From: Gadus chalcogrammus | Taxonomy: Eukaryota > Chordata > Actinopteri > Gadiformes > Gadidae | DNA: 64,000 nt | Direction: 5' to 3' | NCBI RefSeq assembly: GCF_026213295.1 | Contig: NC_079425.1 | Location: 12,248,821 to 12,312,820, forward strand | Shown here: positions 33,560-47,000 of the stretch, piece by piece | Position numbering within the stretch: the first letter of the stretch is position 1 | Layout of the letters: each line of letters opens with the position of its first letter | Program-made: the position numbers and the translations under genes | Notes under the pieces: model-generated | Told to the model about the DNA's origin: nothing | What the model saw: only the letters and a program-made list of their open reading frames with translations | Database searches by the model: none

Positions 33560-33912
33560 ACGTTCGTGTGTGTCGTACACGTGTGTTGTGTAGATGTGTT
33601 TTGTAGAAGTCTGTGTTTTCTGTAAGTCTGTGTGTGTTGGTATTCTAAGGGTGGGTCTATACTATATGACAGGTGCACCTATAAGATGAGCACCTACAAT
33701 CGGTAGTTTGACAAAATGTTTGTTTAGTTTCTCTGGCATGACTGGGTCGCGACGCCCGGCTGTGAGAGGGTAGTTTGCGGGGGCAGTGGTGGGGGTATCT
33801 CTGTCTTACTCTCTCTCTCTGTCGGGAGGACGATCTGCCCTTTAGACCTCTGGGAGATCAGCTTTCACACACATTAGTGCATCCCTGCACTTTCTCTAAA
33901 GACCGCCCTTCT

Positions 33913-34055
<143 letters not shown>

Positions 34056-34690
34056 CTTTCCCTGGTCAGGTCAGAAGAGCAGGACATAGTTTAGAGAGGG
34101 TCCTCACAGTCACATGACTCCTGAAGCTCCACTCAGCTCAAACATATTCTAGAGAATATGCCTTTTTGTATCATCTATCATGAGAACGTTCACCATCTCT
34201 ACCCGAAATAGAACGATAGAGGGAGGGAGAGAGAAAGGCGAGAGTGAAGTTATTGTCTGTTATCTCTGTCATTATCTCTGCATGAAATGTTGTGATGATG
34301 ATGATGATGAAGATGAAGATGATGATAGCATATATTCAAATGTTTTATTCTGTTACCCTTCATCCAGGCCTTCTAGGAGTGTCTTTCAGCTAGCTCTCTG
34401 AACACTAAGAGACAAACTTTAATGAAGGTTAAAGTTTAAAGCATCTGGGGGAGGGGAAATCTATGGGATATTATCGATACACCAACAGGGGTAATGTTTA
34501 GCATTACACTAAATAACCATCAGCATCAGGGTTTGAGAAGGATGAAAGGAAACACAAGTTTTTGTTTCTAACTAACCTCCTTCCTAACGGTCTTTGTAAA
34601 TCCTCACAATTGTATTAATAATCTAGAACAAAGTTCTAGATTGCATTAAAGTGCATTAAACCCAAGAACAGGACTGACAATGCTGTATAT
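34056..34690. other. Non-coding spacer
   Basis: Includes a short (GAT/GAA) trinucleotide stretch at 34290-34326; otherwise nothing recognised. Confidence 0.5.
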
Positions 34691-34696
34691 TATGCA

Positions 34697-34705
34697 GTGT
34701 GTGTA

Positions 34706-34744
<39 letters not shown>

Positions 34745-35030
34745 AGCTCAGTAGAGTGTGTGCTATGTGGTGTGTTTCTTTGTGTTATGTGTTGTGTGGG
34801 TGTAGTGTAGTAGAGTGGGTGATGTATATTGTGTGTACTGTGTGTACTGTGGGAGAGTGTGTGTTATGTGGTGCGTGTGTGCTATGTTTGTAGCGTAGGA
34901 GACTGTGTGTTATCTGGTGCGTGTTGTGGGCGAGGGTGTGCGTGCTGTGTGTAGTTTTGTGTATCCTGTAGGAGTGTGTGTTCTGTGGTGTGGTGAGTAT
35001 GGTGTGTGTGTGTTTATGGCTCCCCTTATG
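34697..35030. repeat. (TG)n and degenerate TG-rich repeat
   Basis: Short perfect TG at 34723-34744, then loosely repeated GTGTGTxxTGTGGTGTG sequence with a GTAG/TAGAG periodic element. Confidence 0.8.
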
Positions 35031-35095
35031 CCAGAGGCCCTGAGCTGAGATATGACCGTCTGCAAACCGGACCCTTTAATAAAGTCTCCAGCATG

Positions 35096-35320
35096 GGGAG
35101 GCGGAGAGGGAGACAGAGGGGGAGGAGGAGAGAGGGAGAGAAGAAGGGGAGGCGGATGGGGGAGAGAGGAGGAGGAGAAGAGGGGGTGGGGACTGGGGTG
35201 GAGGAGATGAGGGGAGGAGGAGGGGGGGGATGGAGAGTAGGAGTGGAGAGGGAGAGAGGAGCAGGAAGGGAGGAGGAAGAGAGAAACAGATGAGGGGAGG
35301 AGGAGGAGGGAAGGGGTGGA
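35096..35320. repeat. Homopurine tract
   Basis: About 225 bp of A/G with GGAGGAGG motifs; the frame over it (35006-35293) is low complexity. Confidence 0.85.
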
Positions 35321-35766
35321 GATTTACAGCAGCCTATTCTGATGCTGGAAGTGATCGAAGGTGTTCATAACAGCTTTTGCATTTCGTCCCCGGCCGCGAC
35401 ACACACATTACAATCATATTTTATATGATGTATGAATGCAGTGCTCGTCCTTTTCACCGTCAACCTCGCTTGCCTACATCTGCCTCCTCTACACATTGCT
35501 ACAATACGGAGAGAGAAGGAGTAGGTAGGAGTGAGGAGGAGAACTGAGAGGGAGGAGGAGCGGACATGAGAGGAGAGAGGAGGACAGAGAGGCGAGAGGA
35601 GGGGAGAATGTAGTATTACCATAATATATGTCCCACTCTCTCTATATCCCTCTCTCCCCCTATCCTTCTCTCTGTCCCTCAGTCTCTCTCCATCCCTCTC
35701 CCCATCGCTCTCTTCTTTTCTGTGTGTGCCTCTATGCTGTCCCAAGGGATGGAGCTGCTTAGAGAG

Positions 35767-35813
<47 letters not shown>

Positions 35814-35893
35814 TGTGTGTGTGTGCGTGCGTGTGTTAGTGTGTGCGTGTGTGTGTGCGTGTGTGTGTTTGTGTGTATGTGTGTGTGTGTGTG
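35767..35893. repeat. (TG)n imperfect microsatellite
   Basis: TG with CTG, GCG and TTAG interruptions. Confidence 0.95.
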
Positions 35894-36102
35894 AAGGGGT
35901 CCTGCAGACATGAGTTTGGTGTGTAAGTGTGTGTCTAATTGTCTCTGTATGGCCTATGTGTGTTGTGTTTCTTGCGTGTGTGTTTGTATTTGTGTGTGCC
36001 TGTGTTTGTATGTATGTGTGTGTGTATTTCCGTATGCGTGTGTCACAGGGCTGAAAGTGCCTGTAGGCCAGGTAATAAAAAAACACCCCCAAGTGATGCC
36101 GG

Positions 36103-36890
<788 letters not shown>

Positions 36891-36891
36891 A

Positions 36892-36899
36892 AGCACACA

Positions 36900-36998
<99 letters not shown>

Positions 36999-37045
36999 AA
37001 ACACAAACACAAACACAAACACAAACAAAAACACACACACACACA
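36892..37045. repeat. (CA)n plus (AAACAC)n compound microsatellite
   Basis: CA array to 36997 followed by four to five AAACAC units and more CA. Confidence 0.97.
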
Positions 37046-37388
37046 GCCCTATGAACTCAAATAAATATCAAATCTTTGCCTTCCACAAGCAAACGCATAT
37101 GCAAAAGAGAATAACAAAGAGCCAAACATAAATTTAACCTACAATTATATTATACATATTATACAAATATACAATAAAACACATCACTGGTGAATAGATG
37201 GAAACTAGACAACACCACCTGTATGAAAGGGATTCTGGGATTGCCGTTAAAAACAACATTATGGTCATGATATAGGATCGTCTGTATTGTATTTTCTAGA
37301 TGACTCCTACACATTCCTGAAAATGATCCTGTTTGTTTTTGAGATGAAGAGAAAGGAGTAGAAGAGATCAGCGAGTAGAGAAGAGAGC

Positions 37389-37391
<3 letters not shown>

Positions 37392-37485
<94 letters not shown>
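37392..37485. repeat. (GA)n microsatellite
   Basis: Perfect GA, about 47 units; the last long dinucleotide array before the gene block. Confidence 0.98.
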
Positions 37486-37486
<1 letters not shown>

Positions 37487-37559
37487 AATGGAAAGAGAGA
37501 CAGACAGAGAGAGATTTAGAGAAAGAGAAGGGTGGGGTGAGGGCGGGTTGTCCACCCAG

Positions 37560-38840
37560 GGGTCTCTTGCTCGTTAAGGGGAGCGTTGGTCACGTGGAGC
37601 TTTAAACAGAAAGGTCATGTGATCCGCGGTGTGCACATCTACGCCACTGTGCTCTGAGGGCAAGCTAAACCTTTCCAGCTAAATGCTAAACATGCTATTT
37701 GCCAGGATGGAGGGGGTGTCTCTCACTGGTCAGACCTCTGACCATGGCTGTCAGTTAGAGATGAACAATACGTCCAGGAGGAGGTCAATAGACACGCCCT
37801 CTGGACCAGCTGGGATCCATCAACTGTCACCAATTAATGACAGGCGGTCACTACGGTAACCAGAGAGGGACAACCGGCCGTGGGTGACAACATGAAGCAT
37901 GTGTACCATTTAATGATGGGTTGAGCGGTCAAATTTCGTGTAAAATACCAGGATGGTTATTAGACTCTTTTCATCTCTCTCATATGAATATCTTTAGTAA
38001 TAAAGATTATTATAATACGGTCACGTATTATAATAATGTTCAGTCATACGTCATTTATAAGCCTTTAGTCAATGGTGAGCTAATCATTAAAAACATATTT
38101 GGATGATTTTTCATATATATTCATATCATACATCTGGGTGGAAACTCTGACTTGTGATGTCACTAGAGGATAGATTTTGACATGGCTTGTAATGACTAAT
38201 CAACGTGCACCTTGTGGTAAAATTTAGTTCCTTTAACATAGCACTTATAAATCATCTAAAAATGTATTTCAATGTGTGTTATTGATTAGTTCATGATTAG
38301 CTTAAGACTTGTAAATGACTTATCAGTCAACTTTGACACTTTCTATAACTGGTGACTGATTGAGACACAATGCCTTATATTTATAGTGCAAACTGCCGCT
38401 GCACTAAAATATATTTAGAGGATGCTTTTTAATATTGGTATTATTCTGGTATGATTTACATACTGATGCATGCCGTAAATAAACCTGCAACCGGCTGTTG
38501 CTATTGAGGTGAGGAAGAAGCTACAACAATACAATTATAATCATTATGAATAATATGGAGCTGGAGATTCCCATCGGTTCAGTAAAAATAGTAAATATAG
38601 TTGAAGTGGAAAAAACATTGAAAAAACAGTTTAACATTGACAGTTATTAACATTCAATATATAACATCATAACGTCAAAACATTCAAGTTAATCATTGTT
38701 GGTATTTTTTAAGATAAGCTATATTTCAATACTTTTCAGGTTAGGACATCAAATTATAAATGTTAGAGCTGAGATTAAGTATTTCAGCATTGAATGAAAT
38801 CCTCCGGTCCATTCTTATTGAAACTCCTGAACTGTAAACA
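37560..38840. other. Non-coding AT-rich region with a perfect 14-bp hairpin
   Basis: No gene recognised. Hairpin at 38006-38037. The surrounding text (TTATAA, CATTTATAA and GATTAG words) may be an old DNA-transposon remnant; unproven. Confidence 0.35.
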
Positions 38841-38849
38841 GACGTAGTT

Positions 38850-39545
38850 TATACGTAGTTTATATACTGTAGCGTCTCTGTAAACATAAAGGTACTGAGT
38901 CTAGAGTCTCTACAAACAGATAGATATTGTACTGTCTCTAAACAGATTCATACTGTAGTGTGTCTGAAAACAGATTGATTCCTTTTGTATCTCTTAACAG
39001 ATTCAAACAGTAGTGTCTCTAGAAACAGATAAGATACTGTAGTGTCTCTATAAGCGTATCAGGACTGCAGTGTTTCTATAAACAGATAAACACTGTAGTG
39101 TCTCTAAACAGATTCATACTGTAGTGTCTCGATAACAATATATACTGTAGTGTTTCTATAAACAGATATATACAGAAATGTTTCTTCAAACAGATGCATT
39201 GTCTCCATAAACACATATACTGTAGTGCCTCTATAAACATATACATAGTGTAGTGTCTTTATAAACAGATATATACTGTAGTGTCTCTATAAACAGATAT
39301 ATAGTGTAGTATCTCTATAAACAGATACATACAGTAGTGTTTCCACATAGTATAGCGTCTCTATAAACAGATACATACGGAAGTGTCTCTACAAACAGAC
39401 ACATAGTGTATTGTCTCTTTGTATAGATAAATACTGTAATGTCTCTGTAAACCGGTACATATTGTAGGGTCTCTATAAACAGATGCATACAGTAGTGTCT
39501 CTGTAAACAGAGACATACTGTATTGTCTCTATTAACAGATAAACT
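38850..39545. repeat. 28-bp degenerate minisatellite (TAGTGTCTCTATAAACAGAT)
   Basis: About 22-24 imperfect copies, best-preserved units at 39251, 39279 and 39307 (28-bp spacing). The minus-strand frame 39315-39560 with VYRDI repeats is this array read as protein. Confidence 0.9.
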
Positions 39546-40685
39546 GGGTTCCATGTACAAGCATGTCCATAGAACCAGTTCAATTCTAATTAAATTAGTC
39601 TGATGGCAACGCCATTACTACACTTCTAACCAAGCAAGAAATATCGATCACTAGACTCTAGAGAAGGCCCTCTGGGTGTTTGTATGCTACTAGTAATGAA
39701 TAGATATATAAGGAGATATGGGGACAATAAACAAAACCTTGTATTTTCCTTCATTCATAATGGGTTCACTAATGGCACATCCATAATGTGTTTGCAAATA
39801 ATCAACATTATCCCAAGCCTACTTCAAATTAATTATTGGCTGTAAAACATAAGAAATACAACATTTAAACGACTAATTGGTCTAATCCACTATGTGGTGG
39901 CAGCATGACTATTTAACCAGGAAGGGGTTTAGGCAGCGCAATGTTGAATACATTTCACTCAGAGTTGAAGATAAGATTATTTATGTATTAATCCCAGCTG
40001 GGTAATGAGGTTACCGTAAACAGAAGGTAGTCTATTATGGTTGATGGAAGATACAGAAAATTGGTTTAAATTAGCAGATTCCCCCCCCTCCCCTTGAATT
40101 GCATGAGCTCTAACATAAGTTAATATAATAATAAATAAATGTAACAGTAGAATTATAGTTCTCAAGACGTGTGTTCAATTTATTTCAGTACAAGTAATTA
40201 GGCAGGCACAGGAGGCCTGGAGCAAATATAATAATAAAACCGATAATTTACTCTGAGTTATATGAGAGCCATTTCTCACAGCGATTGGTTGGGAGATGTT
40301 TAATTAATACTCCATCTTCAGGGAGAACATGTAAACGCATGTGCTACTGAGGTGTCTGCTGTTTGTGTCATAGGACTAATGAATTAATTCAGTAATTTAG
40401 ACACTGAATGAAGGGAAAAGAGAAGCTATAAGAGACGAACAATCTATAATTGAAAACATATTTTGTCACATTTGTAATATTTTGTACTATACTGTACTAT
40501 AACTATAGTGATTGGATCTTTTTCAAGTTCTAGTTCTGGCCGAGTTGCAATATAGGCAACAAACTATGTTTAGAAATATTATTTTACACTAACACACCTT
40601 ACTAGAGATGTTGTGGATGATCAAGTCTATTCTACTCCATACAAACCCATACCCGGAGAGAAAGCATTGAAGAGCTCTCCTTATC
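39546..40685. other. Non-coding AT-rich spacer
   Basis: No gene or named element seen; C-run at 40081-40087. Confidence 0.5.
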
Positions 40686-41330
40686 TTAAAGTTCCCATGG
40701 CATGAAAATCTCACTTTATGAGGTTTTCTTTCATTAATATGAGTTCCCCTAGACTGCCTATGGTCCCCCAGTGGCTAAAACGTGCGTTCGGTGTAAAAAG
40801 AGCACTAGGTATCCTTCACCTCCATGTTGTGGTTCAGTCTACTTCAGATTGATGTGGAAGTGGAAGAACCAGAGACATCTGAGAACCCGACGCAGTCGTT
40901 TGAGACTCATAATATCGTCTGGAGGCGCACACAGCTTTTGGCCATGATAATATCTCCTATATGATATAGATATCTATTTATAATATTATATTATTGAGAT
41001 ATAGAGCTCCAGGACTACCGCCGGAGCACCCGGAGTGTTAAAGAATATTTACAGAACATGGCCAAAGGCTGTGTGCGCCTCACCATTGCGATACATCCAC
41101 TGTAAACAGAGCGCATGGTACCGACGTGGCCGCAAGCTGCTCAGGGCCACACCCCCACCCTCCTCCTTGACCCACCTCTCTCCTCCTCATTTGCATTAAA
41201 GCTACAGACACCGAAACGGCGCGCTTGGGGAAAGCTCAATGTGCGACTGGCTAGTAGTGGCTGTAATTCTGCACCACGGCTGAATTTCGGAAACGTCTTC
41301 TAATACTGTGTTAGGGGCCCACTAATATTT
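40686..41330. mobile_element. MITE-like dispersed repeat with TTAA-type end and nested inverted repeat
   Basis: The left end TTAAAGTTCCCATGGCATG and the interior (cattaatatgagttcccc, ggtcccccagtggct, gccacacccccaccctcc, gtggctgtaattctgcacc) resemble a high-copy repeat I recall from several teleost genomes. The mirror-image right terminus is missing, so this copy is damaged. A 25-bp inverted repeat (40922-40946 and 41057-41081, one mismatch) sits inside it. The reading frame at 41115-41303 is repeat sequence. The family name is uncertain; TTAA ends would suit a piggyBac-type MITE. Confidence 0.5.
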
Positions 41331-42509
41331 AAACTAGTAACGTATTTAAATATATGCATGCAAACATTTGCAACATATGGGTTACATATAAATGTAACCC
41401 GTGAATGTGTGTTATGAACGACATGATCTGCTGGTTCATTTTTAGTGAAGTGACAGAAGTTAAAAGTGGGACTTAAGGTTGCTTTAGTTTATTTATTTCT
41501 AATTCCAAGTATTTGCATTTCGATGGCCAGGGTAAAGTATCTAAAACAGACATGGCTATTATTATCAGTATAATTTTATTGAACAACTCCAGGTGAACAA
41601 CATAATCTGTAGGGCAGTGCTCACTGCTTTTCTAGGACTCGCTAGTCTAACCGGTGTTTATGTGCTTTTTGTTAATTTCCCCACACTAATTACCCAGGGT
41701 TGCAAGCCTGCAAGATGTTGAAGGGATGATGCCATGTCCTTACAATTGAAAGTAGTGAGACCATGGATGGACACCTTTTCACTCTTGCATGATCATGATC
41801 AATCCATCAAAACATCTTATGATATGAATTCCTACATTAGGGGAAGCGTAAGGTCTTGGGATGAGATAGGTTTTCCTTTTATTATAACAATTTTAAACAG
41901 CAAGTAATTAACCATCAAAAACACTAACACATTGTGACAACCATCCCCATCACAGGGTTGGTTGTTACGATGTGTGGGGTTGGTTGTTCCTATAGTCATC
42001 AATGGGGTTTTGTTAAAACAAATATATACTAACATATGCTAAATACTAATAAAAATGTAAGCTAGGGACACCATCTCTATTATAGGCAGACTCAGGAGGG
42101 TCCTTTCTATTGGTCTATTTGAACGATGAATGGGATCTATGATCAGGCCTTTTCATTTGAATTATCCAGTGTAATGAGAAGTAAAATGAGGGAATGCACA
42201 GTGTTGAAGCAAACCAATTTTATTAAAGCCTAAATTTCATAACAATTCATTGCAAATGTATCTGACAAGGAAATGCATTATCGCTACAAAGTTCTATAAC
42301 AACAACAGCAACCTGAAAAATGACTAAATATCACCTGACCTTAATGTGCAAATGCCTATGTATGTAGCAATGTCCAATGCCACACTCCACCTGGGTGGCT
42401 CTTATTGAGCTCCCCCAGACAAAGGACGGTGACGTTAAAGTCGGTTTATCGTACGGGTGGCGTTAATGATCCATGGCCTGGTGCTCCATGTAACCCTGAG
42501 GAGAACTCC
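41331..42509. other. Non-coding AT-rich spacer
   Basis: Nothing recognisable beyond a local GTTGGTTGTT duplication near 41955-41990. Confidence 0.5.
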
Positions 42510-42920
42510 CTGAGAGTGTGTGCGCTGATGGCTGGTTTAGCCTGTGCACATTGAGCCATGTGCAACAGGTTTGCAGTCTCACCCAGCCCCAGAGTCCATT
42601 CAGGCTGACCCTTTTTCAATATCCGAGGAGCATTTTCAATGGCTACAGACCCAAATTCCTCTGGACACAATTGGATAGACCTATAACCAATCAGAGCAAA
42701 AAACGTGTGACACATCAGCAACAGCCATCTTTGTTTTTTTATTAAAAGGCCTCATAGGTACTCCCATAGGACCCTCCTCTGTCTTGTATCAACCCAGCCA
42801 CATATTACATAAATGGTTGTGATTAGCCCGACCCAGGCCAGGTCAGCTGGAAAACTGTCTGATCAGGAGGGGGTCCAACCCATGTCAGAGCAAATCAAAG
42901 TTGGGGAGGGAGGGGGGGTA
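42510..42920. mobile_element. Possible dispersed repeat 5' of obi1
   Basis: Contains ACCAATCAGAGCAAAAAACG, CAACAGCCATCTTTG, a T-run, then GATTAGCCCGACCCAGGCCA and CATGTCAGAGCAAATCAAAG. These blocks look familiar from high-copy teleost repeats, but I cannot name the family. Short frames on both strands (42446-42721, 42518-42745) are not recognisable proteins. Confidence 0.3.
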
Positions 42921-43779
42921 ATGATCAGGGCTGAACCCGACTGAAAGAATGGCCGGTAGTCGCTGTCTTACTTTTTCTGTCTTCATGAGATTCTGAAACG
43001 TGTCTGCTCACTACGGTGGTGCAGACACTCAAAGATAGGAAGCGCTACAACCAAAGAATGAGCGGGAATCATCGTCTCGAATGAGGACGTCAATGAGTAA
43101 CTCGAGTCAAGACAGCCTGTCAGCTGCACTGACAGGCTGAATAAACCATTCTAACTGGGACGTCTGCTACAAGAAGAACGACTAATCAATGCAATGAAAT
43201 CACATTTTTGTAATTAATCATTAATGGGCTTACATAGCCTACTTGCATACAAGTGTGATGCTGAATCAATGCATTAAATATAGCCTTATTAATTGTAACA
43301 CATTAAATATATGTTTTGTGGTGCGGGTTCTACCAATGGACCTGGAAACTGACGCCATTTTTGCAAAAATATTGAAACTCAGAAGTAATTGACTCAATGA
43401 CAGGAGTAGGTCCTGAGTAGGTCTGCCCCTCACTAGTAGCCTTGAAAGGAAGTGATGGTCAGGACCTAGTGCTAAAGCTAGCAGTCTAGAGCTAGCATGC
43501 CGATGGCGCGTTCTTGTCATGGATGCATAAAGGTTCCTGTGAGACGGAAGAAGCACTTGGAAAGACGATGCCTGTTGACGATAAATATACATTTCGGGAT
43601 ATATAGGCTATATATATATTTTTTTATTATTATTATTATTATTTTTAATTAAAAAATACAAACAGCAGATTGTATTCAAAAGAGTATTATAAATAAACTT
43701 TCCTAATCACCTCACAACATTTCATGAACTGTGGAGAACTTGCAGCGCTAATTCGTGACTACTGAATTATTACGCCATA
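42921..43779. other. Obi1 upstream flank
   Basis: Unique sequence. Contains a 10-bp stem hairpin (43114-43138) followed directly by AATAAA, and (TTA)n near 43620-43645. The minus-strand frame 43266-43592 is unrecognised. Confidence 0.4.
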
Positions 43780-43930
43780 ACGCAACGGGTGACGACCGTA
43801 GCCAGAAGTAAAAGCGTTTTTGTTACTCGTTGCTCGCCGTAGTCCCGGAAGAACCGGCGCGCTGTGTTCAATTTCTGCAGGCGGTGTGTTTTGTTCGGTT
43901 CATAACTGTATGGTCTGATAACAAAGAGGC
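43780..43930 (+). promoter_or_regulatory. obi1: obi1 core promoter / 5'UTR region
   Basis: GC-richer sequence immediately upstream of the start. It carries CCGGAAG at 43845-43851, an ETS/GABPA-type site typical of TATA-less housekeeping promoters. No TATA box is seen at a sensible distance. A two-codon upstream frame (ATG GTC TGA, 43910-43918) lies 12 nt before the main ATG. The TSS is not determined. Confidence 0.45.
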
Positions 43931-44002
43931 ATGGCCATTAATATTAAATCCTCTACGTTTTCCATCACCCTTCCCATGTCCTGCCAGATATGTCTCGGAA
44001 AG
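43931..44002 (+). CDS. obi1: obi1 coding exon 1
   Basis: 24 codons from the ATG, ending in CQICLGK, the first zinc-ligand pair of the RING (C18, C21). Donor GTAAAC follows at 44003, phase 0. Intron 1 is 316 bp (44003-44318). Confidence 0.92.
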
Positions 44003-47000
44003 GTAAACACACATTTAGTTATTACAGCAATCATTCTGGGGTGATCTTATCACCAATCTAGTGAATGTTTGGTTCTCCTTTTCCATTATCCTTTAAGGTT
44101 CACCACGATGTTGTGTTGTTGCTTTGGTCCTTCTTTTAAATAATAATTTACTATAACTATAAAATAGCCTTTAATAATGTTTAAACGTTGTGGCCAAATC
44201 TTTGCATAATGTTTATCTGCATATACGTAACGCATTTGGTAGAGCTACAAGATATCTTGCAAGTTGAAGAATTTTGCATGTTGAGATGTTCAAGGTTGAG
44301 ATGTTCGGTCTCTTGCAGGTTCGACAACCGGTTATCTGTCCGAACTGTCACGTGTTCTGCTCCAGCTGCATGGAAACCTGGATGCAGAGCGTGAGCCAGT
44401 GTCCCGCGTGCCGCGTCCCCATCACCAAAGACAACCCCTGCAGAGAACTGATAGGTGTGCTATAATCTTTATCAATATTTATTGTCTCATAAGTCCGCTG
44501 TATCCTGGCCTATACTTGGCCTATTTTACTCAAACATGTTATGTAAGTAGTCCCTGAGGACCTGAAGGGTTGGGTTGAACTTAACCCTGGCAGTGTGTGA
44601 GCCCTGCTGGTCCGCTTACCAACGTGTCATGCGATGTGTGTTTCAGCCGGCAGCGATGGAGAGGAGATCCAGAACAGAGAGACCAGCAGGAGACTGAGGA
44701 AGATGAGAGGAGCGCTGCTTCTACGAGAATATGAGGTACACCTCAGAAAACACCCACACAGAAATCTAACATATTTACACATTATGCAGAAAAAAAAATC
44801 CTGGTAAAAATATGTTGTTGAAATGTGGTCATCGTCTCGCTCCAAGATCTAAAAGAAAAGTATTGTGCTGAATATTGATTGAGGGACGTTTAATTAAGCT
44901 ATTTAACTCAGATTATTCTGACACATTATGAATAACACCAAAAGGTAACTGCTAACTTACTTATTATGAAATTTAAACATAACTCAATAAAGTAATTCCT
45001 CAGAATGTTCAGTATTTCTCAAATAAATAAATTAAACACAGCTATTTTCACTCCGACCGAACCAAAATAACTGACTGCAGTCTTCCCTCTGACTCCCCCC
45101 TAACCCTGTCATCTCTCCGCCCAACAGGATGAGATTGATCGGCTGCTTCAGGAGAACGAGGAGTTGAAGAGCAGACTACAGATTGTTGGGGAAGAGATGC
45201 CTGCCCCCAGCCACCAGGAGGCTGCGTGCATCACCCAGGACCCTAACCCGACTGCAGGCCCCTCAGAACAGAGGAGCTCTGATCTCAGTGAGCTCCAACA
45301 GCTCGGCCACGAGTTGAAGCACGCTACCGACGTCTGCAGCAAGGCGAAGGAGGACATGGAGAGGCATAAGCAGGTACGGTCGAACAGGAGAAGCACCCCC
45401 ACGGCCCACCCCTCCTCCTTTCTACCGCTGTTCTCTCTTCCCCTCCTCTTCCTCCTCCTGAGATCTCCCTGTTTTAAGAGGAAGTTAAGAAAATACCGAC
45501 ATGCTGGTGGTGCTTAACAGACACAGAAGTGACCTTAAATAACATTATATGAATTGTTTTCTTTAAGAAGCCTGTTCGCAAAGCACACGCGTCACACTCT
45601 GGGCTGTTGTATATTATAATTATTACATTATATTCCATTTTCTGCATTGTCTGTGAAATTAAATATCCAGGAAAAAGTCCTGATGAATTGCTTTTTTTTT
45701 TTACATTTTGTTTCGCTACACAAAATGTAAATTTGCCCTCTATTAACAGTCTTGAATTCACTACATTTCCCCGCCGCAGACAAACAAGATGCTGAGGTCT
45801 CAGAACTTGGACTTGGTGCAGGAGAACATGAACCTCCGAGCAGAGGTGTCCAGCCGCTCTCCACAGAAGTAAGTAACCTCATTATGAATAGGTATAGCGT
45901 CCTCATCATAGATATCATAGTAACCTCATTATGAATAGGTATAGCGTCCTCATCATAGATATCATATTAACCTCATTATGAATAGGTATAGCGTCCTCAT
46001 CATAGATATTATAGTAACCTCATTATGAATAGATATAGCATCCTCATCATAGATATCATAGTAACCTCATTATGAATAGGTATAGCGTCCTCATCATAGA
46101 TATCATAGTATCCTCATTATGAATAGGTATAGCGTCCTCATCATAGATATCATAGTATCCTCATTATGAATAGGTATAGCGTCCTCATCATAGATATCAT
46201 AGTATCCTCATTATGAATAGGTATAGCATCCTCATCATAGATATCATAGTATCCTCATTATGAATAGATATAGCGTCCTCATCATAGATTTCATAGTATC
46301 CTCATTATGAATAGATATAGCATCCTCATTATAGATACCATTGTTATGAATAGATCTAGAATCCTCATCATAGATATCACAGTATCCTCATTATAGATAT
46401 CACAGTATCCTCATTATAGATATCACTGTATCCTCATTATAGATAGCACAGTATCCTTATTATAGATATCACAGTATCCTCATTATAGATATCACAGTAT
46501 CCTCATTATTGATATCGCAGTATCCTCATTATAGATATCACAGTATCCTCATTATAGATATCACAGTATCCTCATTATAGATATCACAGTATCCTCATTA
46601 TTGATATCACAGTATCCTCATTATAGATATCACAGTATCCTCATTATAGATATCACAGTATCCTCATTATAGATATCACAGTATCCTCATTATAGATATT
46701 ACAGTATCCTCATTATAGATATCACATTATCGCCATTATAGATATCACAGTATCCTCATTATAGATATCACAGTATCCTCATTATAGATATCACAGTATC
46801 CTCATTATAGATATCACAGTATCCTCATTATAGATATTACAGTATCCTCATTATTGATATTACAGTATCCTCATTATAGATATCACAGTATCCTCATTAT
46901 AGATATCACAGTATCCTCATTATAGATATCACAGTATCCTCATTATAGATATTACAGTATCCTCATTATAGATATTACAGTATCCTCATTATAGATATCA

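Noticed and set aside
39315..39560. Minus-strand frame with VYRD-type repeats
   Set aside because: It reads the 28-bp minisatellite; no independent protein evidence.
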